Source: Mycolicibacterium stellerae
Lineage (GTDB): Bacteria > Actinomycetota > Actinomycetes > Mycobacteriales > Mycobacteriaceae
Direction of reading: 5' to 3'
DNA: 64,000 nt
Assembly: GCF_003719305.1 (NCBI RefSeq)
Contig: NZ_RARC01000001.1
Span: forward strand, 1 to 64,000
Below are positions 1-10,453 of the stretch, in pieces. The position numbers and the translations under genes were made by a program. A model generated the notes under the pieces. It was not told the origin of the DNA. It searched no databases and saw only the letters and a list, made by a program, of their open reading frames with translations. The stretch's first letter is position 1. Each line of letters begins with the position of its first letter.

Positions 1-18
1 TCATTTTGCCCTAGGCTT

Positions 19-51
19 TCGTCGGCAGCGTCAGCTGTGTATAAGGGACGG
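19..51. other. Nextera/Tn5 sequencing-adapter-like sequence at left edge
   Basis: The 33 bases match the Illumina Nextera read-1 adapter plus Tn5 mosaic end at 30 positions. The first 16 bases (TCGTCGGCAGCGTCAG) are exact. The mosaic-end part differs at 35, 46 and 50 (A replaced by C, G, G). Genomic sequence resumes at about 52 inside the proline codons of a pra-like gene. This is most simply a contig end carrying untrimmed adapter, so bases 1-51 should not be treated as genomic. Confidence 0.85.
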
Positions 52-82
52 TTTCAGGAGGAGGTGGCGGTTGATCGGTCAT
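52..82 (-). CDS. pra: Proline-rich antigen (Pra-like), 5' fragment only
   Basis: The fragment reads ATG then MTDQPPPPPE before the adapter-like bases cut it off. A purine-rich ribosome site (GGAAGG) lies about 6 bases upstream of the ATG. In M. tuberculosis the gene after cbs is Rv1078 (pra), a membrane protein with a proline-rich amino end. The position, direction and MTDQPPPPP start agree with that. Only about ten codons are present; the rest of the gene is outside the window. Confidence 0.6.
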
Positions 83-222
83 GGACGCCTTCCAGTTTTT
101 CGTTAGCTGGGAACGAGCGTGCTTAATCTACCTGAGAATTTGCTCTACGCAGCGCCTTCGGCAAGGTTCGCCACGGGTGTCTTGCGCAGGCGTTTTAGCT
201 GTAAATGCGGTGATCTGAGCGG

Positions 223-1617
<1,395 letters not shown>

Positions 1618-1646
1618 ACGTCCATGGTCTCAGGCCGCCAGAACGC

Positions 1647-2708
1647 TTACCAGGTCGCCTCTCGGATGTAGTCGCCGATCTGCCGCAGCGACCTGGCGCC
1701 CTCCTTCAGCGCGGGCGCGGCGATCTGGAATACATGCATCTGCCCCGGCCATACCCGGACCTCCACCGGCACGCCCGCAGCCGCCAGCATGCGCGCGGCC
1801 TTGCGGGCGTCGTTGAGCAGAACCTCGGACCCCGACACGTGGATCAGGGTGCGCGGAAGTCCCGGCTCGATGTGGTCGAGAGGCTCGAAGACCTCTTCGA
1901 CCCTGCCGTCGACGGCGTTGCGCTCAGCGGCGGCCTCCACCAGCTCCACGAGGGCGTGGAACGCTTTCGGTGGGAACATGGCGTCGGACCGGATGTTCGG
2001 ATGGTTGGCGCGCCCCTCGTTGTCGATCTCGAACAGCGGCGACAGGGTCACGATGGCCGCGGGGGATTCACCGGCCAGTCCCTCCTGCTGCAGCCGCTCG
2101 GCGAGGGCCAGCGAGAGGTAGCCGCCCGCGGAGTCGCCCGCGAGCACGATCTGTTCGGGGTCATAGCCCCTGAGGCGCAGCCACTTGTAGGCGTCGTAGC
2201 AGTCGTCGAGCGCCTGGCCGACGGAGTGCTTCGGGATCATCCGGTAGTTCACGACCAACACCGGGCTGTCGGCGAACTTGGACAGCGTCTCGACCAGCCG
2301 TCCGTGGCTGTTCACCCCGCAGGTCAAAAAGGCGCCGCCGTGCATGTAGAGCACGACGCGGCGGTTGCCGTCGGCGGGCAGCACACCGGCGGCGCGGACC
2401 AGCTGGGCGCTGCAGTTGGGCAGCGAAATCGTGGCCCGGACCGTGCCGGGGGCGGGCTTGAGCACTCGACACACGACGTCCACAACACCGAACGGCCATG
2501 GCAGGCGAGGAGCGTAACTTCCGATTGCCAGAGTTGGCTTGATGGTGAGCATTGCGGCCAGTGCGAGCAGCCGTCCCTGCAGGCTTGGGCCGTCCTCGAC
2601 GACCTCGAGTGGGCCACCGGCGCTGACAGGAAATTTACGCGGTTTATGCCCTCTAGCTGCGCCGATAGCAGCGCGAGGCGTACTGGGGACTTTGCTTGGT
2701 GCCGTCAT
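1647..2708 (-). CDS. lipU: HSL-family alpha/beta-hydrolase (LipU-like esterase)
   Basis: This esterase/lipase of the hormone-sensitive-lipase family probably cleaves short acyl esters. It shows the oxyanion motif HGGAF (residues 123-127), nucleophile elbow GDSAGG (Ser193), and an acidic residue and GQMH histidine near the end, so the triad looks complete. ATG at 2708 (MTAPSKVP) is preferred over the GTG at 2717 because AGGAAG sits 8 bases upstream; this gives 353 residues. It lies 29 bases downstream of nothing on its own strand and upstream of cbs, as Rv1076 does in M. tuberculosis. Substrate is unknown. Confidence 0.85.
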   Translation of the reverse strand: MTAPSKVPSTPRAAIGAARGHKPRKFPVSAGGPLEVVEDGPSLQGRLLALAAMLTIKPTLAIGSYAPRLPWPFGVVDVVCRVLKPAPGTVRATISLPNCSAQLVRAAGVLPADGNRRVVLYMHGGAFLTCGVNSHGRLVETLSKFADSPVLVVNYRMIPKHSVGQALDDCYDAYKWLRLRGYDPEQIVLAGDSAGGYLSLALAERLQQEGLAGESPAAIVTLSPLFEIDNEGRANHPNIRSDAMFPPKAFHALVELVEAAAERNAVDGRVEEVFEPLDHIEPGLPRTLIHVSGSEVLLNDARKAARMLAAAGVPVEVRVWPGQMHVFQIAAPALKEGARSLRQIGDYIREATW

Positions 2709-2901
2709 CGCCACCACTTCCTACGACGCTGTAGTGCCCGGGGTGGCTCGTTGCTCGGCCAGTCCGGATAACTTAGCTTGACATCGATAATCGGTACAAC
2801 AATCAAAGAAACTGATTCGATACCGGACTTGATACCGCACCGTGACCGGCCTGTATGCCTCGCCACGCGGAGAACACCTCATTTCGCCATAAAATGGCGT
2901 C

Positions 2902-3867
2902 GTGAGGATTCGTGCATCGCGTCGGTCCACAGTCGCCATTGCGGCCGCGGCCACGCTCGCATCGACGGGCTCCGCCTATGTCGGCGCCCGCACCTACCTG
3001 AGCGGCCAGGCCGAGGCGGCCCGACGCGTCATTCCGAAGTCATGGGACATCCCACCCCGCGCCGACGGCGTGTACTCGCCCGGCGGGGGGCCGGTCGAGC
3101 GCTGGCATCGCGGGGTGCCGTTCGACCTGCACTTGATGGTGTTCGGCGATTCGACGGCGACCGGCTACGGCGCCCGCAGCGCCGAAGAGGTGCCCGGGGT
3201 GATCGTCGCCCGCAGTCTGGCCGAGGCCTCCGGCAAGCGAATCCGGTTGAGCACCAAGGCCATCGTCGGCGCCACGTCGAAGGGTCTGTCGGGCCAGATC
3301 GACGCCATGTTCGTGGCGGGCCCGCCGCCGGACGCGGCGGTCATAATGATCGGCGCAAACGACGTCACCAAGTTGCACGGAATCGGACCGTCGGCGCGGC
3401 GGCTGGGTGCGGCAGTCCGCCGACTGCGGGCCAGCGGCGCCATCGTCGTGGTCGGTACATGTCCGGACTTCGGAGTCATCACCGCCATTCCGCAGCCACT
3501 GCGTTCTGTTGCCCGCACCATCGGGCTGCGGCTGGCCCGCGCGCAGGCTGCGACGGTGCGGACGTCAGGCGGCGTTCCGGTTCCGCTTGCCGACCTGATG
3601 ACGTCCGACTTCCGGCAGGCGCCGGAACGGTACTTCTCCGACGACATGTTCCATCCGTCGGGGGCCGGATACGAACTCGCCGCACAGCAGCTGCTACCCG
3701 CGCTGTGTAATGCGTTGGGCGACTTCACTACAACGGTCGAACCTGAATCGCCGTTCGAGACCAGGGCCGCCGACGTCAACACTCTGCTGTCGCGGCTCGG
3801 CGGAGTCAGCCGACTGTGGAAGCGATCGACTGGGGTCCCTGCACCGATCGTGGTGCCCGCCAGCTAG
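2902..3867 (+). CDS. SGNH/GDSL hydrolase, exported or membrane-anchored (Rv1075c-like)
   Basis: The 321-residue esterase begins with GTG and a basic, Ala-rich hydrophobic segment (about residues 8-30) that looks like a signal or anchor. SGNH blocks are clear: FGDST (Ser84), Gly in the second block, GAND (Asn) in the third, and DDMFHPS with catalytic Asp/His near residue 250. It is divergent from the LipU-like gene across a 193-base spacer and 33 bases before fadA3. The M. tuberculosis counterpart Rv1075c is a cell-wall esterase. The substrate here cannot be read from sequence. Confidence 0.85.
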   Translation: MRIRASRRSTVAIAAAATLASTGSAYVGARTYLSGQAEAARRVIPKSWDIPPRADGVYSPGGGPVERWHRGVPFDLHLMVFGDSTATGYGARSAEEVPGVIVARSLAEASGKRIRLSTKAIVGATSKGLSGQIDAMFVAGPPPDAAVIMIGANDVTKLHGIGPSARRLGAAVRRLRASGAIVVVGTCPDFGVITAIPQPLRSVARTIGLRLARAQAATVRTSGGVPVPLADLMTSDFRQAPERYFSDDMFHPSGAGYELAAQQLLPALCNALGDFTTTVEPESPFETRAADVNTLLSRLGGVSRLWKRSTGVPAPIVVPAS

Positions 3868-3900
3868 GTTTTCCCGGTAAGCCACTACTGAGGAGCTGTC

Positions 3901-5118
3901 ATGTCAGAAGCCGTCATTGTCGCTACCGCACGCTCGCCGATCGGCCGGGCGGGCAAGGGGTCGCTGGTCGACATGCGGCCCGACGACCTCGCCGCACAGA
4001 TGGTGCGCGCCGCGCTGGACAAGGTGCCTTCGCTCGATCCGAAGGACATCGACGACCTGATGATGGGCTGCGGGCAGCCCGGCGGCGAGGCGGGCTTCAA
4101 CATCGGCAGGGCCGTCGCCGTCGAGCTCGGATACGACTTCCTGCCAGGCACGACGGTGAACCGGTACTGCTCGTCGTCGTTGCAGACCACGCGGATGGCG
4201 TTCCACGCGATCAAGGCCGGCGAGGGCAGCGCGTTCATCTCCGCAGGTGTGGAGACGGTTTCGCGGTTCCCGAAGGGCACCTCCGACGGCTGGCCCGACT
4301 CGCACAACCCACTGTTCGCCGACGCTGAGGAACGGTCGGTGGCTGCCTCGGCGGGCGCGGACGAGTGGCATGACCCGCGGGCGGACGGCGTGCTTCCCGA
4401 CGTCTACATCGCGATGGGTCAGACCGCCGAGAACGTCGCGCTGTACACCGGCATCAGCCGCGAGGAGCAGGACCACTGGGGCGTGCGCAGCCAGAACCGC
4501 GCCGAGGAGGCCATCAACAGCGGGTTCTTCGCGCGCGAGATCTCGCCGGTGACCCTGCCGGACGGATCTACGGTCAGCGCCGACGACGGGCCGCGGGCAG
4601 GCACCACATACGAGAAGATCAGCCAGCTCAAGCCGGTGTTCCGGCCGAACGGCACGGTCACCGCGGGTAACGCATGCCCGCTGAATGACGGTGCGGCAGC
4701 GGTGATCGTGACGAGCGACGAGAAGGCCAAGGAGCTCGGCCTCACTCCGCTGGCCCGCATCGTCGCCACCGGCGTGAGCGGTCTGTCACCGGAGATCATG
4801 GGGCTCGGGCCGATCGAGGCGACGCGCAAGGCACTCGCCAACGCGGGCATGACGATCGACGACATCGACCTCTACGAGATCAATGAGGCGTTCGCGGTCC
4901 AGGTGCTCGGGTCGGCACGCGAATTGGGCATGGATCTCGACAGGCTCAACATCTCCGGCGGCGCGATCGCGTTGGGGCACCCGTTCGGCATGACGGGTGC
5001 GCGCATCACGGCCACGCTGCTGAACAACCTGACGACGCAGGACAAGACGTTCGGCCTGGAGACGATGTGTGTCGGTGGCGGCCAGGGCATGGCCATGATC
5101 ATCGAGCGGCTGTCCTAG
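3901..5118 (+). CDS. fadA3: Thiolase (acetyl-CoA acetyltransferase, FadA3-like)
   Basis: The 405-residue type II thiolase cleaves 3-ketoacyl-CoA (or condenses acetyl-CoA). Nucleophilic Cys90 lies in NRYCSSS, NEAFAVQ contributes the active-site Asn, GGAIALGHPFGMTGAR carries the catalytic His, and CVGGGQG the second Cys. The start is supported by AGGAG upstream of ATG at 3901. Position after the SGNH gene matches Rv1074c. Two crotonase genes on the same strand lie 2 kb downstream beyond a pseudogene and an opposing gene, so the acyl-CoA functions are neighbours but not one operon. Confidence 0.92.
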   Translation: MSEAVIVATARSPIGRAGKGSLVDMRPDDLAAQMVRAALDKVPSLDPKDIDDLMMGCGQPGGEAGFNIGRAVAVELGYDFLPGTTVNRYCSSSLQTTRMAFHAIKAGEGSAFISAGVETVSRFPKGTSDGWPDSHNPLFADAEERSVAASAGADEWHDPRADGVLPDVYIAMGQTAENVALYTGISREEQDHWGVRSQNRAEEAINSGFFAREISPVTLPDGSTVSADDGPRAGTTYEKISQLKPVFRPNGTVTAGNACPLNDGAAAVIVTSDEKAKELGLTPLARIVATGVSGLSPEIMGLGPIEATRKALANAGMTIDDIDLYEINEAFAVQVLGSARELGMDLDRLNISGGAIALGHPFGMTGARITATLLNNLTTQDKTFGLETMCVGGGQGMAMIIERLS

Positions 5119-5130
5119 CGGCCGTTGCCG

Positions 5131-5195
5131 GCGTTGACTCTGCGTCTATGGCGGAAAAGGCCGAGAAGGGATGGCCCGCAACGCAGAGTCAACGC
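5131..5195. repeat. 15-bp perfect inverted repeat after fadA3 (terminator-like)
   Basis: GCGTTGACTCTGCGT (5131-5145) is exactly complementary to ACGCAGAGTCAACGC (5181-5195), separated by 35 bases. The right arm covers the stop codon of the broken DUF559 gene. A related, degraded copy lies at 5801-5856 on the other side of that pseudogene. It may act as a terminator for fadA3 or be a repeat that travels with DUF559 genes. Confidence 0.7.
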
Positions 5196-5678
5196 GCTCG
5201 CGAGTCCCATGCGCGCCTGACGCGGCGAAGAACCTCGGCCGGATGATTGCGTGCGGCCACTCGCACCACCAATCAACCCACCTCGCGGATGTCCTCGGCA
5301 CGCTCGATTTCATAAGCGAATCGCGTGCGATCAGTTCGATGATGGTCGCCCTCATATTCGACAGCCAACATCAGATCTCGCCCTCGGTGACTCCGCGCCT
5401 GCGTCGACGAGGTCGAGCGCCTGCTCAAGCTGTCGGAGACCTCTGGTATGCGGATGGCATGCCGCCACTTTGCCGACATCCCGGATCTCGAAATGGGCGG
5501 CTCTCGCCAACGCATCGAGGCGAGCCACTGCCCCGTCGAGCCGCCCGCGACGGCCCAGATCGAACACTGTTCGCTGTGGTGTTGTCACGACCAGGCCGTC
5601 CAACCGCTGAATCTCGTCCTCCAGCAATAGTTCTTTGCGCGTGATCACCCCGTCGGGAGGTCGTGCATTGGCCCAGTT
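5189..5678 (-). pseudogene. Broken DUF559 (endonuclease-like) protein gene
   Basis: Pieces of one protein are spread over two minus-strand frames. The first (5678 to about 5355) reads DGLVVTTPQRTVFDLGRRG and ALDLVDAGAESP, typical of mycobacterial DUF559/AbiEi-like proteins. The second holds the nuclease-fold core LMLAVEYEGDHHRTDR and IREVG, then a TGA where TGG (Trp) is expected, then in-frame LVVRVAARNHPAEVLRRV to the natural end at 5189. The amino third is missing (stop at 5679-5681), about 40 residues between the two pieces are deleted, and the frame shifts. It occupies the place of Rv1073; whether Rv1073 is the same family was not checked. Confidence 0.8.
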
Positions 5679-5800
5679 TTAGAAGCGCCGCAGCTCATAA
5701 CGGCTGAGCCAGCCGGCGCCACCGCGTGGTTTCCGATGAATGGCGCCAAATCGTCTCCCATGGCGGCAGGTTGACACCCTGCGCCGACGCACCGGTCTTC

Positions 5801-5856
5801 ACTTTGCGTCCATGGCGCAGAACTGTGGATGACCGAGCACTGTGCGCAGACTCAAC
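5801..5856. repeat. Degenerate second copy of the DUF559-flanking repeat
   Basis: ACTTTGCGTCCATGGCG at 5801 resembles ACTCTGCGTCTATGGCG at 5137, and GCAGACTCAACAGCGC at 5845 resembles GCAGAGTCAACGC at 5183. The two copies lie in the same orientation on either side of the DUF559 pseudogene. The inverted-repeat arms of this copy no longer pair perfectly. Confidence 0.5.
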
Positions 5857-5866
5857 AGCGCAAACA

Positions 5867-5894
5867 GAAAGCCCCCGGCGTGCCGGGGGCTTTC
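5867..5894. terminator. Bidirectional hairpin terminator
   Basis: GAAAGCCCCCGGC (5867-5879) pairs perfectly with GCCGGGGGCTTTC (5882-5894) across a 2-base gap. It lies 13 bases past the stop of the Bax-inhibitor-like gene on the minus strand and is A/T-flanked on both sides. Confidence 0.85.
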
Positions 5895-5907
5895 CTAGTG
5901 TTGAGCG

Positions 5908-6759
5908 TCAATCGCTTTGCAAGATGCTGAGCAGACGCAGGATCTCGATGTAGAGCCAGACCAGTGTGACGGTCAGCCCCAGCGCGACACCCCATGCCGC
6001 CTTCTCCGGCGCGCCTGCGCGGATCATCTGGTCGGCGGCGTCGAAATCGAGCAGGAAGCTGAACGCCGCGAGGCCGATGCACACCAGCGAGAAGATGATC
6101 GCGATCGGGCCGTTGCCACGAAGGCCGAGGCCCTCACCGCCGCCGACACCGAACATCGCCAACACGAAGTTGCCGAGCGCGAGTACAACGACACCGAAGA
6201 TGCCCGCGATGATCATGCGGGTGAACTTCGGCGTGACGCGGATGGCGCCGGTCTTGTACACGACGAGCATGCCGACGAATACGCCGATGGTGGCGAGGAT
6301 CGCCTGCCCGATGAGGGCACCGGCGCTGGCGCCGGACACATACATGTTCGCGAGCAGGAACGAGATCGCCCCGAGGAACAGGCCCTCGAGCGCGGCGTAG
6401 CTCAGCACGATGGCCGGGTTGTCCTGCTTACGGCCGAACGTGGCGATCAACACCAACGCGAGGCCACCCAGGCCGCCGACCAACACGAACGGCATGGCCA
6501 GCGCGAGGTTGCCCGCGACCAGGAAGTACGAGACGACCGCGACGGCGCTCAGCACCGCGAGCGTGACACCGGTCTTGGTGACGACGTCGTCGATGGTCAT
6601 CGGACGCGAAACCCCGGTCTGCCGCTGGTCGGGGTACTGCGTCACATACGGATCGGCATGTACTGCCGCGGCGCCGGCGGCGGCGCCGGTACCGAACTGC
6701 GCATATCCACCTTGCCCCTTGGGCAGGGACCGAAATACCGGGTTGCTGCTCTCGCGCAC
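5908..6759 (-). CDS. Bax inhibitor-1/YccA family membrane protein (Rv1072-like)
   Basis: The 283-residue protein has a hydrophilic amino end of about 70 residues (MRESSNPVF, Gly/Ala-rich) followed by seven strongly hydrophobic segments, the pattern of BI-1/YccA proteins, which are pH-sensitive calcium leak channels in the studied cases. Conserved acidic residues near the end (DFDAADQM) fit the family. It starts at GTG 6759 with AGGAGAGG upstream. It is divergent from the echA9-like gene. Its role in mycobacteria is not established. Confidence 0.88.
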   Translation of the reverse strand: MRESSNPVFRSLPKGQGGYAQFGTGAAAGAAAVHADPYVTQYPDQRQTGVSRPMTIDDVVTKTGVTLAVLSAVAVVSYFLVAGNLALAMPFVLVGGLGGLALVLIATFGRKQDNPAIVLSYAALEGLFLGAISFLLANMYVSGASAGALIGQAILATIGVFVGMLVVYKTGAIRVTPKFTRMIIAGIFGVVVLALGNFVLAMFGVGGGEGLGLRGNGPIAIIFSLVCIGLAAFSFLLDFDAADQMIRAGAPEKAAWGVALGLTVTLVWLYIEILRLLSILQSD

Positions 6760-6905
6760 CGTCGGATCCTCTCCTGTGCTGTCGTTCGCCTACTGACGAA
6801 TATCTATTCAACGCTCGGTCACCAGTGCGGGTTCCCGAAAAAACCTGCCAGGTCTTTCACAGGAAACCTTACCCGCGGTGCAGCACAGACGGGTCAGGAT
6901 CTACA

Positions 6906-7964
6906 TTGCATTCCGTGGGCGAAAACAAGGATGTCCTAGTAACCGTCGACGGCGGATTTGGCCTGATCAGGCTGAATCGACCCAAGGCCATCAACTCGTT
7001 GACCCATCCCATGGTCTCAGCGATTTCTCAGGCGCTGACCGAATGGCGGGACGACGACGCCGTTACAGCCGTCGTGCTGTCCGGCGAGGGCGAGCGGGGA
7101 CTGTGCGCGGGCGGCGACATCGTCGAGGTCTACAACAGCGCCCGCGGCGATCACGGCGTCGCCAGCTCGTTCTGGCACGACGAGTACTTGATGAACGCCC
7201 AGATCGCCCGCTACCCCAAGCCGTACGTGTCGCTGATGGACGGCATCGTGATGGGCGGCGGCGTCGGCGTCAGCGCGCACGGCAGCGTCCGCGTCGTCAC
7301 CGACACCACCAAGATGGCCATGCCTGAAGTGGGCATCGGGTTCATTCCCGACGTCGGCGGCACGTACATCTTGTCGCGCGCACCCGGCCTGCTCGGCCTT
7401 CACGCAGCGCTGACGGGCGCGCCGTTCGCCGCGGGTGATGCGATCGCCATGGGTTTCGCCGACCACTACGTCCCGCACGACGAACTCGGCAAGTTCTCCG
7501 ACGCTATCGTCGCCGACGGCATCGACGCCGCCCTCGCGTCATACGCGACGGAATCGCCGACGAGTGAGTTACTGGCGCAGCGGCAATGGATCGACGAGTG
7601 CTATGCGGGTGAGACCGTCGCAGACATCGTCGCTGCGCTGCGCGGACACGACGCGGGTCCAGCCGACGACGCGGCCAACCTGATCATGACGCGCTCCCCC
7701 ATTTCGCTATCGGTCGCGCTTGAAGCGGTGCGCCGCGCCGGCAAGCTTGACACGCTGGAAGACGTGCTGCGCCAGGAGTATCGGACGACGTGCCAGTCGC
7801 TGAGTTCGCACGATCTCGTCGAAGGAATCCGCGCGCAGGTCATCGACAAGGACCGCAACCCGAAGTGGTCGCCGCCGTCACTGGCAGCGGTCACAAGGGC
7901 CGATATCGACGCGTACTTCGCGCCACGCAACCCCGACCTGACCTTCCCCGAGGAGAGGCAATGA
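6906..7964 (+). CDS. echA9: 3-hydroxyisobutyryl-CoA hydrolase/enoyl-CoA hydratase family (EchA9-like)
   Basis: This crotonase-fold protein carries [12 protein letters not shown] and [20 protein letters not shown], signatures of 3-hydroxyisobutyryl-CoA hydrolases (valine catabolism). These are longer than ordinary hydratases. The frame is open from ATG 6825, but TTG 6906 follows AGGAT by 5 bases and GTG 6915 is another candidate; homologues begin close to these, so the upstream codons are probably not translated. The stop overlaps the next start (ATGA at 7961-7964), so it is translationally coupled to the echA8-like gene, as Rv1071c-Rv1070c. Confidence 0.85.
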   Translation: MHSVGENKDVLVTVDGGFGLIRLNRPKAINSLTHPMVSAISQALTEWRDDDAVTAVVLSGEGERGLCAGGDIVEVYNSARGDHGVASSFWHDEYLMNAQIARYPKPYVSLMDGIVMGGGVGVSAHGSVRVVTDTTKMAMPEVGIGFIPDVGGTYILSRAPGLLGLHAALTGAPFAAGDAIAMGFADHYVPHDELGKFSDAIVADGIDAALASYATESPTSELLAQRQWIDECYAGETVADIVAALRGHDAGPADDAANLIMTRSPISLSVALEAVRRAGKLDTLEDVLRQEYRTTCQSLSSHDLVEGIRAQVIDKDRNPKWSPPSLAAVTRADIDAYFAPRNPDLTFPEERQ

Positions 7965-8743
7965 CCGAGAAGAGCTACCAGACCATCCTCGTCGACCGCG
8001 ACGCGCGCGTCGGCACCATCACGCTGAACCGGCCAAAGGCGCTCAACGCACTCAACAGCCAGGTGATGGACGAAGTCACCACCGCGGCAGCGGAATTCGA
8101 CAGTGATTCGGGGATCGGCGCGATCGTCATCACCGGCAACGAGAAGGCGTTCGCCGCAGGCGCCGACATCAAGGAGATGTCCGAGCTGTCTTTCGGCGAC
8201 GTGTTCGGCCAGGACTTCTTCGCGCCATGGGCGAAGCTGGCGGCGGTGCGCACGCCGCTGATCGCCGCCGTCGCGGGTTACGCGCTCGGCGGCGGTTGCG
8301 AGCTGGCGATGATGTGCGACGTCCTGATCGCCGCCGACACCGCCAAATTCGGCCAGCCGGAGATCAAGCTCGGGGTGCTGCCTGGCATGGGCGGCTCACA
8401 ACGGCTGACCCGCGCCATCGGCAAGGCCAAGGCGATGGATCTTGTCCTGACCGGGCGCACCATCGACGCCGAGGAAGCCGACCGCAGCGGCCTGGTATCG
8501 CGCGTGGTGCCCGCCGACGAGTTGATCCGTGAGGCAAAGGCCGTGGCCACCACCATCTCTGAGATGTCGCTGTCGGCGTCGAGGATGGCCAAGGAGGCCG
8601 TCAACCGGGCCTTCGAATCTTCGTTGGCTGAGGGCTTGCTGTACGAACGCAGGCTGTTCCACTCGGCGTTCGCAACGGCCGACCAGACCGAGGGGATGAA
8701 CGCCTTCAGCGAGAAACGCCCACCGAACTTCACTCACAGCTAA
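7961..8743 (+). CDS. echA8: Enoyl-CoA hydratase (EchA8-like)
   Basis: The 260-residue crotonase hydrates 2-enoyl-CoA to 3-hydroxyacyl-CoA in beta-oxidation or branched-chain amino acid breakdown. [11 protein letters not shown] forms the first oxyanion half; the glutamate pair lies around [10 protein letters not shown] and [17 protein letters not shown]. The length is normal for a monofunctional hydratase. The ATG overlaps the upstream stop by 4 bases, and GGAGAGG lies just before it. The start of the Rv1069c-like gene follows after 9 bases, suggesting one transcription unit of three genes. Confidence 0.92.
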   Translation: MTEKSYQTILVDRDARVGTITLNRPKALNALNSQVMDEVTTAAAEFDSDSGIGAIVITGNEKAFAAGADIKEMSELSFGDVFGQDFFAPWAKLAAVRTPLIAAVAGYALGGGCELAMMCDVLIAADTAKFGQPEIKLGVLPGMGGSQRLTRAIGKAKAMDLVLTGRTIDAEEADRSGLVSRVVPADELIREAKAVATTISEMSLSASRMAKEAVNRAFESSLAEGLLYERRLFHSAFATADQTEGMNAFSEKRPPNFTHS

Positions 8744-8752
8744 TCTGCCCTG

Positions 8753-10453
8753 GTGACAGACACCGCGGAGGCGACGGAAGAAGCAGCACCGCAACAAGAA
8801 CCGCCGGCGAAGAAGCCGACCTGGTGGCAGCGGCACTACACGTTCACCGGGACAGTCCTGGCTCTGGTGTTCCTGTGGTTGTCGCTGACGCCGTCGCTGC
8901 TGCCCCGCGGACCACTGTTCCAGGGCCTGGTCAGCGGCGCGGCGGGCGCGATCGGCTACGGCATCGGCGTGCTGGCCGTGTGGCTGGTGCAGTACATGCG
9001 CTCGAAGGACGCCAGCCCCCACGCACCCGGCTGGGCGTGGCTAGCCGTGGTCGTCGTCGGTGTGATCGGCCAGATTCTGATGATCATCTACTTCCACGTC
9101 TGGCAGGACGAGGTGCGCGATCTCAACGGTGTGCCACGGATGTCGTTCTGGGACCACCCACTGACCGCGGTGCTCTCGATTGTCGTGCTTTTCATCTTCG
9201 TCGAGATCGGCCAGCTGATCGGTCGGCTCGTGCGCTTTCTGACCCGGCAATTGAATCGCTTTGCACCACCGCGGGTTTCGGCAGTCGTGTCGGTCGTTCT
9301 TCTGCTCGCGCTGTCGATCGCATTGCTCAACGGGGTCGTCGTACACGCGGGAATGGGTTTCCTCAACAAGACTTTCGCCGCGGTCAACGACGAGACCGAT
9401 CCCGACTTTCCCGCACCCGACTCGACGCTGCGCTCTGGCGGGCCGGAGTCGTTGGCCAGCTGGGAGTCGCTGGGCCATCAGGGCCGGGTGTTCGTTTCGG
9501 CAGGCCCGACGGTCGAGGAACTCTCGAAGTTCAACGGCAAGCCCGCGATCGAACCGATCAGGGCCTACGCGGGCCTGCATTCCGCCGACGGCATCAAGGC
9601 CACCGCGGCGCTGGCCGCCCAGGAACTCCTGCGCACGCGCGGCCTGGATCGCGACGTGGTCGCCGTCGCGACCACAACCGGTACGGGCTGGATCAATGAG
9701 GCCGAGGCGGCCGCGCTGGAGTACATGTACAACGGCAACACCGCGATCGTGAGCATGCAGTATTCGTTCCTGCCGAGTTGGCTGTCGTTCCTCGTCGACA
9801 AAGAGAACGCGCGGCAGGCCGGCCAGGCGCTGTTCGAGGCCGTCGACGCGCTGATCCGCGAGATGCCGGAGGGCCAGCGGCCCAAACTTGTCGTGTTCGG
9901 CGAAAGCCTCGGCTCGTTCGGCGGCGAGGCGCCGTTCCTGTCGCTGAACAATCTCATCGCCCGCACCGACGGCGCCCTCTACTCGGGTCCGACGTTCAAC
10001 AACACGATCTGGGCCGATCTCACCCGCAACCGCGACAACGGCTCGCCGGAATGGCTGCCGATCTTCGACAAGGGCGAGAACGTCCGCTTCGTCGCGCGCC
10101 CGGACAACCTGGGCCGCCCCGACGACCCGTGGAGTGAACCGCGGGTGGTCTACCTCCAGCACGCGTCGGACCCGATCGCGTGGTGGAATCCCGATCTGCT
10201 CTTCCAGGAGCCGGACTGGCTGAAAGAGCCCCGCGGCTACGATCTGTCCGGCCGCATGCAGTGGATCCCGGTGGTGACGTTCCTGCAGGTGTCGGCGGAC
10301 ATGGCCGTCGCGGTGGACGTCCCCGACGGGCACGGCCACGTCTACGTCAAGGATGTCGCCAACGGCTGGGCGGCGGTGCTGCAACCACCTGGGTGGACAC
10401 CGGGGAAGACCGAGCGCCTCCGCCCGCTGCTGAGCAACGACGAGAACGCTTAA
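8753..10453 (+). CDS. Membrane protein with alpha/beta-hydrolase domain (Rv1069c-like)
   Basis: The 566-residue protein has four or five hydrophobic helices in roughly residues 25-205 (for example FTGTVLALVFLWLSLTPSLL) and then a large hydrophilic domain. GESLGSFGGEAPF (about residue 384) is a nucleophile elbow of the Abhydrolase_9/DUF2319 type. Conserved HGHVYV near residue 527 could supply the histidine. It starts with GTG 9 bases after the echA8-like gene. Its stop overlaps the convergent rhodanese gene stop by 4 bases. Function is unknown; a membrane-associated lipid or ester hydrolase is an inference. Confidence 0.82.
   Translation: MTDTAEATEEAAPQQEPPAKKPTWWQRHYTFTGTVLALVFLWLSLTPSLLPRGPLFQGLVSGAAGAIGYGIGVLAVWLVQYMRSKDASPHAPGWAWLAVVVVGVIGQILMIIYFHVWQDEVRDLNGVPRMSFWDHPLTAVLSIVVLFIFVEIGQLIGRLVRFLTRQLNRFAPPRVSAVVSVVLLLALSIALLNGVVVHAGMGFLNKTFAAVNDETDPDFPAPDSTLRSGGPESLASWESLGHQGRVFVSAGPTVEELSKFNGKPAIEPIRAYAGLHSADGIKATAALAAQELLRTRGLDRDVVAVATTTGTGWINEAEAAALEYMYNGNTAIVSMQYSFLPSWLSFLVDKENARQAGQALFEAVDALIREMPEGQRPKLVVFGESLGSFGGEAPFLSLNNLIARTDGALYSGPTFNNTIWADLTRNRDNGSPEWLPIFDKGENVRFVARPDNLGRPDDPWSEPRVVYLQHASDPIAWWNPDLLFQEPDWLKEPRGYDLSGRMQWIPVVTFLQVSADMAVAVDVPDGHGHVYVKDVANGWAAVLQPPGWTPGKTERLRPLLSNDENA

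Noticed and set aside
2777..2804. SigA-type promoter TTGACA in the lipU/SGNH spacer
   Set aside because: A good -35 is present, but no convincing -10 lies at 16-18 bases; direction could not be assigned.
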